From Acorus gramineus (Eukaryota > Streptophyta > Magnoliopsida > Acorales > Acoraceae): DNA of 64,000 nucleotides. The position numbers and the translations under genes were made by a program. The notes beneath the pieces were generated by a model, which did not search any database, was not told where the DNA came from, and was given only the letters and a program-made list of their open reading frames with translations. This document shows, piece by piece, positions 24,582-37,200 of this stretch. The first letter of the stretch is position 1. The number at the start of each line of letters is the position of its first letter. The stretch spans positions 20,995,309-21,059,308 of the forward strand of contig CM060848.1 of NCBI GenBank assembly GCA_030737835.1, in the 5' to 3' direction.

Positions 24582-24954
24582 TTGCTCAAGCCCCTCCTTG
24601 TACTTTTTTTTTTTTTTTTATAATGTTACATTCAGTCTTTTTTTTAATTCTATATTCAATCTACAAGTGTTTTGAATTTTTTAAAATTAGTATAGCTCAT
24701 CTAATAAAGATACATATTTTTATAAAAAAAATAAAGTATGTACTTTAATGAATTGCATGAATGCATTTATAGAAAATGTAAAAAAAGTTATCGAAGCATT
24801 TATCTCGCTAAAGTGAATATATGTTTTGATAATTTTCTATTGACTCATATAGGACTGAAAGTTGGGCTGAAATGTATCAACACTTTTTTTTTTGTGGTAA
24901 ACAAACAATAACAGTTGAGAATCTGAGTTGTCTATGTATATATTTATTGAATTA

Positions 24955-25115
24955 TAATAAAAATTTTTGGGAAAATAAACTCAAATATTTAAAAAAAAAA
25001 CTTTTTATTTTGTTTAGGTCTCTCAAAACTTTTTAGTATATCAAAACACTCTTAAGTAGTGATTATATTTTTTTCTAAGTTCTTTTTTTTTTTATCGCTT
25101 ATCCCGGGAAATACT
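24955..25115 (+). repeat. Dispersed repeat, copy 2
   Basis: Shares TTTTTAGTATATCAAAACAC and the preceding T-run plus TTTAGGTCT with 17550-17660 and 63440-63600. This copy lies inside the hAT element at 24509-25507. Confidence 0.55.
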
Positions 25116-25529
25116 TTTTATACATAATTATACACTCTGTGTAGGTTATTCACTCGTACATTATTATTCATTCCCTCTATTTTATGTATCAACCCTTAGT
25201 ATGCATTTTATGTATACTATTAAGAGTCGATTTGATAATTCTAGTTGAGAATGAGAATTCTTCTTTCTAAATAATCCAGTTCAGGTAGATATTGTGGAAT
25301 TAAAATTTTTAATTGATATATCTAGGAATGAACATGTGAATGAATGATTCCAAATATAATTTTCCTCAGTGGTATGATAGATTTTTATTAATGTATTTGT
25401 TTAAAGTTAATTTTATATCAAAGAAATGTTATATATATATATATAATGAAATTTTTTGTACTTCGTGTAAAGCCTCTCCCTTAGAGAAATTCCTGGCTCC
25501 GACACTGGTTACAGTCAAACAGTTTTTTT

Positions 25530-25966
25530 CATAAAAAAAATTTTGAGCAATATTATGGCATGTTTCTATTCCAATAGAAATTAAAATAGTTACAATTTGA
25601 GTGGGGATGGAGAAAAATAGAAAAAACATAAAACTGAAATTACATTTTAGAGAAATAGAGGAGATCACATGTAAGATCCCCGAAGTGTATCGTAGAAAAG
25701 TTTCTACAAACTCACAACTTTGACATAGAATGTGCAGTAATCCGCAATATGAAGACTACCTTCCTCCATAATGATCTGCGATGCCCCTCCAAGACCCGTT
25801 CCCAGTTGTCGATCGATTGACGTGTTATCTCTAAAAGATTTTTGAAATAGAATATTGAATCTTTAAAGATCTTTTCATTCCTCACTCTCCAGATGGCCTA
25901 AGCGCACGCAGAGGATGATAGAGAGGAGAATAGTGTCTGTGGCCGCGGTGCACTATTCTAACATAT
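25530..25966 (-). mobile_element. LINE remnant, ORF2 C-terminal end
   Basis: On the minus strand between 25966 and about 25730 it reads AIWRVRNEKIFKDSIFYF and then ENW-type C-terminal sequence, the W-x-x-RN-x-x-F block at the end of plant LINE ORF2. One in-frame stop precedes the block. The 3'UTR runs left to an A-rich tail (T-rich on plus) near 25530, directly beside the hAT end at 25507. Confidence 0.7.
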
Positions 25967-26398
25967 AAAATTCAGAAACAAAAATAAAAAATTGAAGTTA
26001 AAAAATATATGTTTAAAACCAATTATATGAGAAAAAGTGATCTTACAAACACTGAATTTCTTTAACAATTGAATCCAAACAAGACCTCAGTCTTTCATGA
26101 TTTTGTTATAATCATGGAAAACAATTACTCTTGTAATTCCAATTACTTGAGAAAGGTTTAGTTGTGGTTGCGTATGATACAAGTCCACTACTAGTGTAGT
26201 GACATACTTGCCATCATTCTTAACTTAATTTTTGACGATGCAAACATATTATATTACTTGATTAATAATTAAATCATAATATTAACACCTCATATGATCT
26301 CACCAAGCATAAAGATGTATATATTCTCATTCACAACATCAACAAACAAAACACTCATAAAACAAATCTTTGAACTTGTCTTACACATCTCACACATC

Positions 26399-27278
26399 AT
26401 GGTAGCATTCTTTAGCACTCCTATGTTCTCAACCTTTGATGATCACAAAATCAGCTGGGAATTACCTTTCAACAACCATGGATTCCAAGAAACAGAAGCA
26501 TCCAATCTCTTTTTAGGGTTTTCAGCTCAAGAGGCTGATGAGATCAATTACCATCCAACCTCCAAAAGGAAACTGACTCACAACGCCTACGAGCGTGATC
26601 GGAGGAAAAAACTCAACAGCCTGTACTCTTCCCTTCGATCTCTCCTTCCAGGGATCAATAATTCGGTAATTAGACTAGTGATGTTTTATGATTGGCCTAC
26701 ACAAGGATTATCTGATAGTTGAATTATTTACAGGAGAAGCTGAGCATACCAAACACGATATCACATGTCTTGAAATACATACCTGAGCTTCAGAGGCAGA
26801 TCGACGATATGAGACACACGAAGGAGGAGATGCTAGCGAGGATGTCGCGACGTGGAGACCTCACGCGTGTAGAGAGCAGCAGAAGAAGAAGGAATGGGGA
26901 GATCTACCCGGCCGTAACGGCGAGCCGGGTGAATGAAAGGGAGTTCATGGTTCAGGTTTGTGTGGTTGGTGCATCAGGTGGTGCTCCATTGTCTAGTGTG
27001 TTGAGGGATTTAGAGATGGAGGGGTTTTGGCTGCTCAATGCATCTACTTTTGTTGATGAGGTTAACAAGGTTTTCTATAATCTTCATCTTCAGGTCATAT
27101 GATATTCTGATGTGTTTATGTACAACTTTTATTTTGTTGGTTGATTGATGTGTTTTTGGTTTTTGAAGGATTTTGGGGTTTTGTTTTGATTTGTGGTTTT
27201 GGTTTTGAACAGGCCAAGGAGAATGTGAAGATTGGAGCTGAGATATTGCAGGAGAATCTCATTAAAATTGTAGCATGA
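26399..27278 (+). CDS. Subgroup Ib bHLH transcription factor (ORG2/bHLH38-like)
   Basis: Nuclear DNA-binding regulator. Exons 26399-26665, 26734-27093 and 27213-27278 join in frame at GT-AG sites to 230 aa. Basic region [11 protein letters not shown] (61-71) contains the H-E-R residues for E-box contact; helix 1, [12 protein letters not shown], is followed by helix 2, [19 protein letters not shown], with the intron in the loop. This combination is typical of Arabidopsis bHLH38/39/100/101, which pair with FIT to switch on iron uptake under iron shortage. The C-terminal part (about 165-205, EFMVQVCV...[15 protein letters not shown]) is the conserved ACT-like region of the subgroup. An in-frame ATG upstream at 26294 would add 35 residues, but the family starts near [12 protein letters not shown], so 26399 is preferred. 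The role in iron response is inferred from family. Confidence 0.94.
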
Positions 27279-27289
27279 AGAAGCTAAAG

Positions 27290-27970
27290 AATGAATGGTG
27301 ATATGTTTTGTACCATATAATCAACATGGGTATGTATAGTCAAATGCAATGTTAACATGTAACTTCAGGGATCTCTCTTGATTGCATGTCAATGTATATT
27401 TCCACGAATTTTCACACACCTGAAAAAAATAATCTCTGAATGAAGATTGTTCCACCAGGCTTGATTGTTTTGTCATCCAGTTGTAACTGAACTTTGAGAA
27501 AATCGGATAGCATCCCCTCTCCGAAAAGGATGCCATGATTAAACTTGGGGACATCAATCTAAAAAAAAATTTCTTTTTTTTTTTTGGTATAACGGAGGAA
27601 TCTCCCGTAACTGATTTTACGGTCGAATTGGGTATGCTACCTTCACATGTGTACTTTCAAATCCACATAAAATGGAGTTAACAAACCACTTCTTAACAAA
27701 TAAGTATACTAGATATTTCAATTTACTTAGAGATCTTAGGTTTGAGTTCCCTCAAAGATATAATCAAGGGAAAAAAAAAAAACAAAAACACATATCTACT
27801 ATCATGGTCATACAAATCTAGAAGCATAACCTAATTTTAATTTCCAAAAAAAAAAAAAAAATGCCATTGGAAGCTAAAAATGACTTCCTTGAACATGTTT
27901 CCTTGGTGGAACAAGAAATATGAGATGGATCCACACTAAAATAATCTAGCGATCAGACATCAATTTGTTA
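27290..27970. other. 3' flank of the bHLH gene
   Basis: Probable 3'UTR and terminator region, then AT-rich intergenic sequence with A-runs. No further gene seen. Confidence 0.5.
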
Positions 27971-27978
27971 ATATAAAA

Positions 27979-28120
27979 ATTAATGTGAATTCCCATGAAG
28001 GATGGGGTTGGCTCGGAACTGTAAAATTTATTCATAAAAATTTATTATGAATTAATGTGAATTCCCATGAAGGATGGGGTTGGCTCGGAACTGTAAAATT
28101 TATTCATAAAAATTTATTCA
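27979..28120. repeat. 72-bp tandem duplication
   Basis: ATTAATGTGAATTCCC starts at 27979 and again at 28051; the units match except in the last few bases. Confidence 0.9.
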
Positions 28121-28735
28121 TAGAAGGCTTGACAAATTATACAATCTCATCATACTACAAGATGTTATGTAACCAAATCACATCTTTGCATATTGGTAGA
28201 GAAACTCCTCTTTAAACTAAATTTGAATGTTATTTTTGGTAATAGGATAAAATTTTATTGGAAAAAAAAATACTTACTAGAAAAATGCCATGTACTGTAC
28301 ATTTAAGTCCAACAAATAAATGAATTATATACATGTATATAACTTCATTAAATGATTTGAGGTTTCATCTTTGTTGGGTAACTTGGTTCGGCTTGTTTAC
28401 ACCTCAATCTAATCAACAAAGCAATATTTAATGTCAGTCTTTGTACAACTTGATAATTAAGAATGCATGTGACTTATAATAACATACTCATAAAACACCA
28501 ATTCATATAGTATAGCTGTTAGTACAAACAATTAAGGTTCGTACACATTTAGTTTACTGTACTGTTGTCAGTGCCATCAATGAATAATATAACTTGCTAG
28601 CAAAAAAGTAACTGAACACACAAAGTGATGAAAGTTGTGCAAACAATTATGCAATACTAATGGAAGTGGAAGATCAAATATACATAAATGAAAGATGAAA
28701 AACAATCATGGGTAAGTGGACTTTCCTTGATTAGG

Positions 28736-29381
28736 TTTTACATGCACCCTTAGTCTTTCTTCCCACATAAATAATAATTAATATGCAATGGTCCCAAACA
28801 TTTGGAAGAAAAATATGTTGGGGCTAGTGGGAGACCAAAAGTTAATAAATTTAATTTTCAGGGAGACCATAGAAAAAAAAATATTAGCTCAAACCAATTG
28901 ATGATCTTGTCACCATACAAAGCCAATGGGTGCTCTTGGATATGTTGGAAACTGAATTCTCTAAACCTATTTTCAAACATGCAGATAAAAGTTGTAACTT
29001 CATTAAAAATATAAATATGTTTTAATAAATTTTTTATCAAAAGCTAGTTTTACAATATGTTTTACATGCACCCTTGTCTTTCTTCCCACATAAATAATAA
29101 TATGCAATGGTCTCAAACATTTGGAAGAAAAATATGTTGAGGCTAGTGGGAGACCAAAAGTTAATAAATTTAATTTTCAGGGAGACCATAGAAAAAAAGA
29201 ATATTAGCTCAAACCAACTGATGATCTTGTCACCATACAAAGCCAATGGGTGGGTGCTCTTGGATACGTTGGAAACTGAATTCTCTAAACTTATTTTCAT
29301 ACAAGAAGATAAAAAGTTGTAACTTAATTAAAAATATAAATATGTTTTTATAAAAAAATTATCAAAAGCTAGTTTTTCCAA
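28736..29381. repeat. 324-bp tandem duplication
   Basis: Unit 1 (28736-29059) and unit 2 (29060-29381) both start TTTTACATGCACCC and end at ATCAAAAGCTAG; they differ by a few substitutions and small indels. Each unit has a short open stretch in the same frame, but it resembles no protein I know and has no splice or promoter context, so I treat it as noncoding. Confidence 0.9.
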
Positions 29382-30121
29382 AATTGGTGGAGAGATAGCT
29401 TCATAGAAACTCGATTTTCAAACTAAACATTTTGGAGAAACATAATGTCTGAGCCTTTCAGGTACTCAAACAATTCGTAGTCATACATTCATAAATCATG
29501 CAAAATAAGTATGATAAAAGTATGGAGATAATTAACTATTTTATAGATTTAATCAAATCAGCAGCATGAGAAATAGAGAAATACAATTAGGATTTTTCGG
29601 TTGATGAGTATAGAATATCCAATCAGATTACTTTTCTGGACATGTAAAAAGGTTCAAAGTACTTTGTGACTATGAATTCATTTCACCCATCAGAAGCTCC
29701 TCATTCATGACAAACATTTTAACGACCATTATAACATGCTGTATTTAATAATTCGAAAGAGTTTTCTATGGAACCAGAGATAAATAGACGAAGGAAGTTT
29801 TTCAGCTTGACCGTAAGGTCAGCCACAGGATTCCCTCCTATTAAAAAAAAAAGGGCTGTACTTAATTAAAGTGGGGCAATTTTTGTCCTTATAGTTTGGT
29901 ACATGAATGGCTCATCTGAATATAAAATAGTTATAGAAAGAAGAAAATTAAATGATAGACTTTTGGATGGATAACTAAGATATAACTATATCTTATTCTA
30001 ATTTATCAAGTTATTAGTTTATCAGTACTAAATAAAAGTTTTTTTTTAGGATCAAAGCTATTATTTCTTTATACAAACTCTTAAAAGTGTATGTTTATTA
30101 AAACTTATAAGCTGCATATTA

Positions 30122-30540
30122 GAGCATCTCCAATTCTATATTCAAATGTATGTCCAAACTTAAATTTGAGTAAAAATCATTTAAAAATCTCTTTAACCAT
30201 TTATACATACCATACCAAATCAAACTTTTACCCAACTCAAGAGAGATTTAAACATTTACTCAAATTTTCAAAGGCTATTTTTTTTTTTCAACTCCTCATT
30301 TTTTTAAAATATTTGAATAAAACATAAAGTGATAGTTGGAGACACACCATATCAAATGAAGCTTTTGCTCAAATTTTTAGTAAAATTTAGTTATAGATTT
30401 GAGTAAGGGTTGAAAATGGCTTAACTTTTAATTTAAAATAAACAGTTGTAATTATATTTTTTTAAATTTATTGAAGCTTATTTAAGCAAAAAAAAACATT
30501 TAAAACGTCATGATTTGTAAGTTGAGTAAGAGATGCTTTT
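30122..30540. mobile_element. MITE with GAGCATCTC ends
   Basis: Left end GAGCATCTCCAAT and right end, inverted, GCATCTCTTAC match a very common plant MITE type. The interior is AT-rich with many TTTGAGTAA blocks in both orientations. The target duplication could not be fixed. Confidence 0.5.
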
Positions 30541-31209
30541 GCAACTATAGCCTATAAAATGCTTTAAATAAATTTAATTTTGAAAACTCATGCCCTTCAA
30601 CATTTTTAATAATAATACGCGTGTACCTATTTTTTCCTATTATACCAAAAATCAGCAAACCTCTCTTTTCATCTTCTCAATTTTTTAGTATTATAAATAA
30701 TACTTTATCAAAATTTTATTTTATAATTCCTTTTTCTCAACACACAGACATTGGACTTTCCTAAATTCCTGGAAAGTAATACTTGAAAAATATTGTAGTA
30801 AATTTAAACTTTATTTATGTTAAATTAGTTTTCTTTTGAATATTTATTAAATTGATTTTACAAGTAAAAACTCACTTATTTAACTAAACATAAATCAATT
30901 TCACCTCTGGGAGATTAACTGTAAAAAAAAAAAAAAAAACCTGTCACTTGAGTGGTGAATAATCACACAGATTAGTAAACATGTGAGAAATTGTTACATC
31001 TGATCACAAAGATGAACAACTGAAATTTTACATTATACACATATACACCAACATATACCGTTTCATCACCTTTGCATCTAAACCTGTACCTGCCCACAGG
31101 ATGGCTTTTGATTCCAAGTCAAGTTACCTTAACAGTGTTATAGGTAAGCCTGATTTCTCTTTCACTTCAGTAAAGTTTGATTGCACAAATTTTGCTCTCT
31201 CTTGAACAA

Positions 31210-34200
31210 TCAGGGATAAGCTTGCTGACCACCAACATATGTAGCAAGGACAGAGATAGGCACACCATTCTCAAAACCATCCCAGGAATCAGTAGAAAGT
31301 ATCACGAAATCAGCCAATTTTCCGAAAGATAGAGATCCCAAATCATCATCAAGAAAGCTCGCATATGCAGCAGAAATGGTGTACCTGGAACCATAATGTG
31401 ACAGCATTAAAAAAAACAGAATCTGAGAAGAGACATCTGAAATTTGGGCGAAACAAGGAGTGTGGGTTTTAGAACCCTAATATATTTTCATCTCTTTAAT
31501 CCCATAGATAGTGTGATGAGCCACATGGAAAATAAGGAATGAAAAAGTTTTCAAAAAAAAAAAAAAAAAAAAAGCTACGTTGAGAATTCATGGTTCCTCC
31601 TAGTCTATTTGCTGAAAGGACTGGTGCAAGTACATTTTAAAGGCTCAAAATCAAGTAACAATTTCTGAAGGTGACTTCCTTGTGTCAAAGCACACCAGTG
31701 ATGGTCAGGCCTGGTCTATTCCTTATGAACCATTCCCTGTCTCTCGTCTCCCTTTCTATTTGTCCCCTTCTGAATTCTCGTACCATGTAGTCAGTCATTT
31801 TTAATGAATTTGGTGGACGCCACTTTTGTTTCAAATAAAAAAAAAGGTGCGACAATCAAAATTTAGAATTTGAATATTCTTACGCATTTAAAGCATCATT
31901 TAGCACAACACGTTCTGATGGGATCCAGGCACTTGTCCATCCAGGAGGTATGCGGAACATCGCAGTTCTTATCCCTCCCAATGGATTGATATCAACAACC
32001 TGAAGATTTGAGTAGCAGAAGTTTATGATGTCATAATGCTGACAAATAAAGCATGGACTACGTATATTTTCTGATAATATCTATAGATAGATATCTGAAG
32101 AAGATTGAACATAAAAGGCTCACCGGCCAGTCAGAACCAAATGCGATCTTTGCATTGTTATTCAGGAGCGACTGAAATAGATAGGATCCTGCGCAAGCTC
32201 TATCTACTCCAATTTTCTTTTCAGCTGAATGAGCATCATCCAGTAAATGTTCTGGCTGCAAGATGGAAAATATACACAAAAGCTACTTATAGAACAAGCA
32301 CATCAAGAAAAATGCTGCAATATTTAGCAACAAAAGCAAATCAATACTTGACTGCTGACTAAAGCAACATAGGAGTTACTGTGTGTGAACACTGAACACA
32401 CATCCATTGTAAAGTTTCATGACGGGAAAGATTTTACGAGACTGGCCAAAGTATGGTCACTGATGTGTTTAATGCACAGAAAACATTGGATTAACATATA
32501 TTAGCATTGGCACATTTACATTGAATTGGCCCACAAGGAAGTGAAAATTTGAGCTTTGATGTAAGTGGTCCGATGTATTGCTGAATGCTTTTGGTTTAGT
32601 TTTTTCTTTCTAAAACATTACACTTCAGAGATAGATGGATGCTTTTTTTTATGGTGCATTGTTATGCTGTTTGTTCTAGGCTCCATAAAATTGACAGGAC
32701 CATATCTAACCTGCCAAACACTGGGTATAAGTTTCAGGTTCAGTTTCTGAATTCCAAATCCACTAAAAAAAATGGGACAGGTTTGGATTTAGTTGGAAGA
32801 CTAGTATGGGTCACACAGCATCTCACTCACACAGATGGCGTAGTTGCAAGTGATTCATAGGGAGTCGAGGGATGTTTCGAACAACCTACATAAGGACACC
32901 CAATTTCCTTTTCACAGACAATGTGAGCTGAAAACTCTGTTTGACAAATATGAATATATTAGAAGTACCACGTGCCTAACAGGAAAATAGATTGGTTGTT
33001 TCAGGGCTCTAGGTTTTCACATATGCAGTTCAAATTTCTTGCCTTTAAGATCAATTCAACATGATGCGAAAGTGATAAAAAGATATTAAAAAATAAAACA
33101 AATTCACAAAAAAAACTACAATAGAGAACTAGTCATATAAGAGTCCCATTATGGGTAAGAACCACATTCCACATAAAGAAAGCCATATCATGTCAAAGGC
33201 TCTGGCTTGTTGACACATTTGCAGAACATGTCAGAAAGGAAGAGGTAAATATTGCAGATAACCAATAACACATCAACTCAAATATAAAGAAGAGGACAGA
33301 GAATTTGATCACAGCAAAACCTGTACTGAGGCAATGATCTTTTGTTGACCAAAACGAGCAGCTGCTCCTGACACCAAATGTTGAGCATGCTCAATCTAGA
33401 AGTGAAATTACAAGAAACATCTGAGAATTACTTAAAGAACAATCTATTCTTCAACTTTACACTGCAGCATAAAAGAAAAACTATTTCATGAAAGACATTA
33501 TTAGAAATAGGAAAAAAGACGTTACCCTAAACCTTCGGTCTGGCATTGTATTCAACCGAACCACAGTATCAAACAAATCTAGCACTAGATCATTTGCTTT
33601 ATCACCAATAGCATGAATAGCAACCTGCTTGATACCAAACCCACAAAAACAAAACAAAAAAAATTAAAATTAAAAACACTAACAAGGTGAAAAAGAGGTT
33701 TCACATAAGAGCGCACCTGAAGTCCAGATTTATCTGCTAATAAAGTCATGTTTAGGAGCAAATCGAGATCCATCACTTTCAACCCGTAATTTTGTGGTTC
33801 ATCCAAGTAAGGCTAAAAAACAAACCATCACTGTTCTCATTAAATGGAAGACAAATATACAAATCTGCATATAAAATGAATCACACAACAGAACAAGATT
33901 GATCACACAAACAAATACAAAGGATATGATGAACAAGTAAACATGGTTTTGATCAGATATGATTTATTAGTTATTTAAGTTTAAAGAAACTTCAAGCACT
34001 ACATTACCTCATAAAAAAGAGCACTGTTGGAGCCCAATGATCCGTCAGCAAATGCTTTAACACCACCCAAATAAATCCATTGGCTTAGGGCCTTACCACT
34101 CTCTTGGAAAAGATCCTAAAACAATCAAGATCGGGAAGATGAATGAGCATGATACAGCCTACAAAATTGAGCAAATGCTTAAGGACTTGCACTGGTATGA

Positions 34201-37200
34201 TAGATACATATAGAACAATGTATAAGAAGCAAATGCATGAGGCAGCCAGGACACCATAAGCTTCAATGCATGTCACATAAGCCTTTTGAATTCATGTTTA
34301 GATGAAACACCATGACCATTAGAAAGCTTATGTGCTGCAGTTACACACCAAAACTAGAATAGATAGAAACAATGTCAAATATGCTACATGACATATTATT
34401 TTACATCATGTAAAACTTCTACTTTACAGCTGTACTCAGTGTAGCTGTATGAATGAGACATGAATCCAGACCTCAAATATGTGATATTGCCATACAGACC
34501 TCAAGGGGGGAATTCATTTTCCTTTCATTTGGTATTCCTTAAGACAATGACTGAACGAGGTTATTACCAGCTGTGGCCTACGATTTTCATTGTTTGTGCT
34601 CGTCCCAAAAAGTGAAAAATAAGAGAATTTTGGAAAAAAGGTCTTAGTAAGGGAAAGTTTCTTGTAGAAAAGTAATTTTCCCTCGTTAAAAACTTAAGTT
34701 AGACAATAAAAAAATTGTTAAAAGCAAAAAAAAAAAAAAAATTCCTTTTTTTCTGGAATGTGAAAAATATCCAATCAGTAATTGATATATGACAGAAATC
34801 TAGGACGTAATTCCATCCCAGCCCCAGAATATACAGTCGGGAATCTAGGACGTAATTCCATCCCATACAGATAGATCGATGGAGTATAACAAAACATTCA
34901 CCTCCTACCCTCCTTTTCCCTAGATTCCCAACTCAACAGTACATAAATCTACAAGTCTCCCCCCCCCCCAAGGCACCTCATCCATTTGATCAATATTTGG
35001 TGCACCTCCCTAATGGTGGAGATAATGTCCATAGCATGACCTGAGAAATACTATTACTGTGTTCCTTCCATAGGCCATATGCCCACCAATTGAAGGATCT
35101 GGGATATCATTTTTCTTTATCTTTGCCATTTATTCAATTCCTTTTCCCCCCACTACACAGATCAGGAATAGACAGTGGAACATGCCATGGGACCCCGGCA
35201 CTGCTCAAAAATCTTCCAAACCAGTCCCTCATATTCACAAGCCACAATTCATAAAGAGGTGCACAACAGCACAAGTGACTCATTCTTCCCAATACACATG
35301 GCAAGAAACCCCAATTACTGACTGAAAGGTCACCAGTCTTTAACAAATGCACATCTACAGCAAGCCACCTTCCATGCAAAAATTTGATAACAGCATGTGC
35401 CTCCTCCAGAGAAGCTTATCGAATTCAATTCTAAGTCTGTCATCTTATAGAAACCATACAGAAATTGAACAACAAACTGCCACTCCTACTCCATCACCAA
35501 CCCTTCTTGTCTAACACCTCCGAGTCAATCTCCTTGAGGAGATTAAAAAATTCCACAAACACCATAATTTCTCCATCTAACAAATCCCTAGGAAATATAG
35601 GTTTGTTTGAAATGCATTTAGGTATGTCGAAAATATGTAATCTAATCATGTCAAAGTGTTTTGGGATGCCTGGGGCATGGTTGGAAGAGTAGCGCCCCAC
35701 TAAAGATCAGCCTATGTGTCACAATTGGCTGCTAGAGAAGAGTCTGTGAATATTTCAAGGCACAACTCTCATTTGGTATGGTACAGAACCCCATATTGAA
35801 CATAAAATCCAGGCCCCAAAATATGTAACCATTATACCATGAAGTAAGATCCTAATGGTATCAAAAAAGGTGGCTTTCAAACCATGCATTCAATTGTTCA
35901 TGTTGCAATGAAAGATACACTAAATGATGACACAACTTGCAAAGTTTTTTATAATATACACGTACGGCTAAACGAGACCAGGTTTCCACTGGAAAAAATA
36001 AGCAAGCTCTGATCAACATCTTTCCAGTAGAATCAGCCCATTTGTAAACATCTACAAATATGAAAAATTATTTGTTAGCAAGGGCAGGCCCTACATTAAT
36101 AAATTTCATGTACGAAAGATCAGAAGGTTATTGTAACTTCAACCTGCAAGATCTTGCCAAACAGGATCTACTGATGTGCCAGGGAAATATCTCCCAAAAT
36201 CGATGACTGTTGTAACCCCTCTCATCAGTGCATGCTTGCTCGCTCTCATTAAAGCATTCCTTCTCTCTTGGACAGAGGAATCAGGAATTATACTTAAAAC
36301 AAGCTTCATTGCAGAATCTACTAGCAGTCCTGTGGGTTCTGCAAGTGAGGATAAGGTATAAAATTCAACTGTACTGAGATATATTTCTGTTTTGACCATG
36401 TAGCATGAAACCAGACCCAGAACATTATATTGTTAATACTACAACTCATTAGAGGTATCCTACAACAAATTGGGAACTTCGTAATGCAAAGAGGAAAAAC
36501 ATGTTACATACTATATTTTTAAAAGCTGTTTTCTATGCCAAGAAAAAAGAATTGTCATATGATCACTGCGAGCCAACAAGAGCAATATTCTGTTAGATGA
36601 ATTGACAATGTGTTAGAACAATCGATCAGAACAAGCAGTGATTCTGCTTCATACAGCTAAAACTCACCTCCTCATTTTGAATAAGAATAACATGCAGAAC
36701 AAGTATAATGGCAGAAGCTTATAGGCAGCATCATAGGGGATGGACTTTTGGATAATGTCGGTGAACTCGGGTTGTAACTTGGGTCGGGTTGAACCCAAAC
36801 CCGACGGTTTGAACCGGATTTTTACAAGGGTTGGGTTGTAAAAATCGGGTTCGGGTTCGCCAATTTGGGTTGACACAAAAATCGGGTTTGGCTCGGGTTG
36901 GCATCACTCACAACCCGATCCGATCAACCCGAACCCATAATTAAAAAACGGAAACTTCGCGCGAGTGAAAGAAATCAACCACAAACGTTTAAAAAAAAAA
37001 AAAAAAACTCGGGCCACACAAATCAGGATTGTTTTGTTTAGCGTTACGAGGCGAAAATGGTTTCTCTGGCAATATAAAAAACCATTATTGGGTTTTTATC
37101 AAAACCACTTTCATTCATTTAAAAAACCACAACCACATTGAGGAGGAGTTTCAACCATGAAAGCGGTTTGCGAGCTCTGCAATTGCGAGGCCTCTCTCTA

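Larger units (their letters stand above)
24509..25507. mobile_element. Non-autonomous hAT element
   Basis: Ends CAGGGGTGGAGCC (24509) and, inverted, CAGTGTCGGAGCC (25495-25507), matching plant hAT termini. It is flanked by 8-bp duplications GTTACCGT (24501-24508) and GTTACAGT (25508-25515), 7 of 8 identical. The interior is AT-rich, holds a G-run with a TG microsatellite (24540-24581) and copy 2 of the AGTATATCAAAACAC repeat, and shows no transposase frame. Confidence 0.8.

Noticed and set aside
28802..29322. Two similar 70-codon ORFs
   Set aside because: They arise from the 324-bp tandem duplication and resemble no protein; the opposite strand is equally open.
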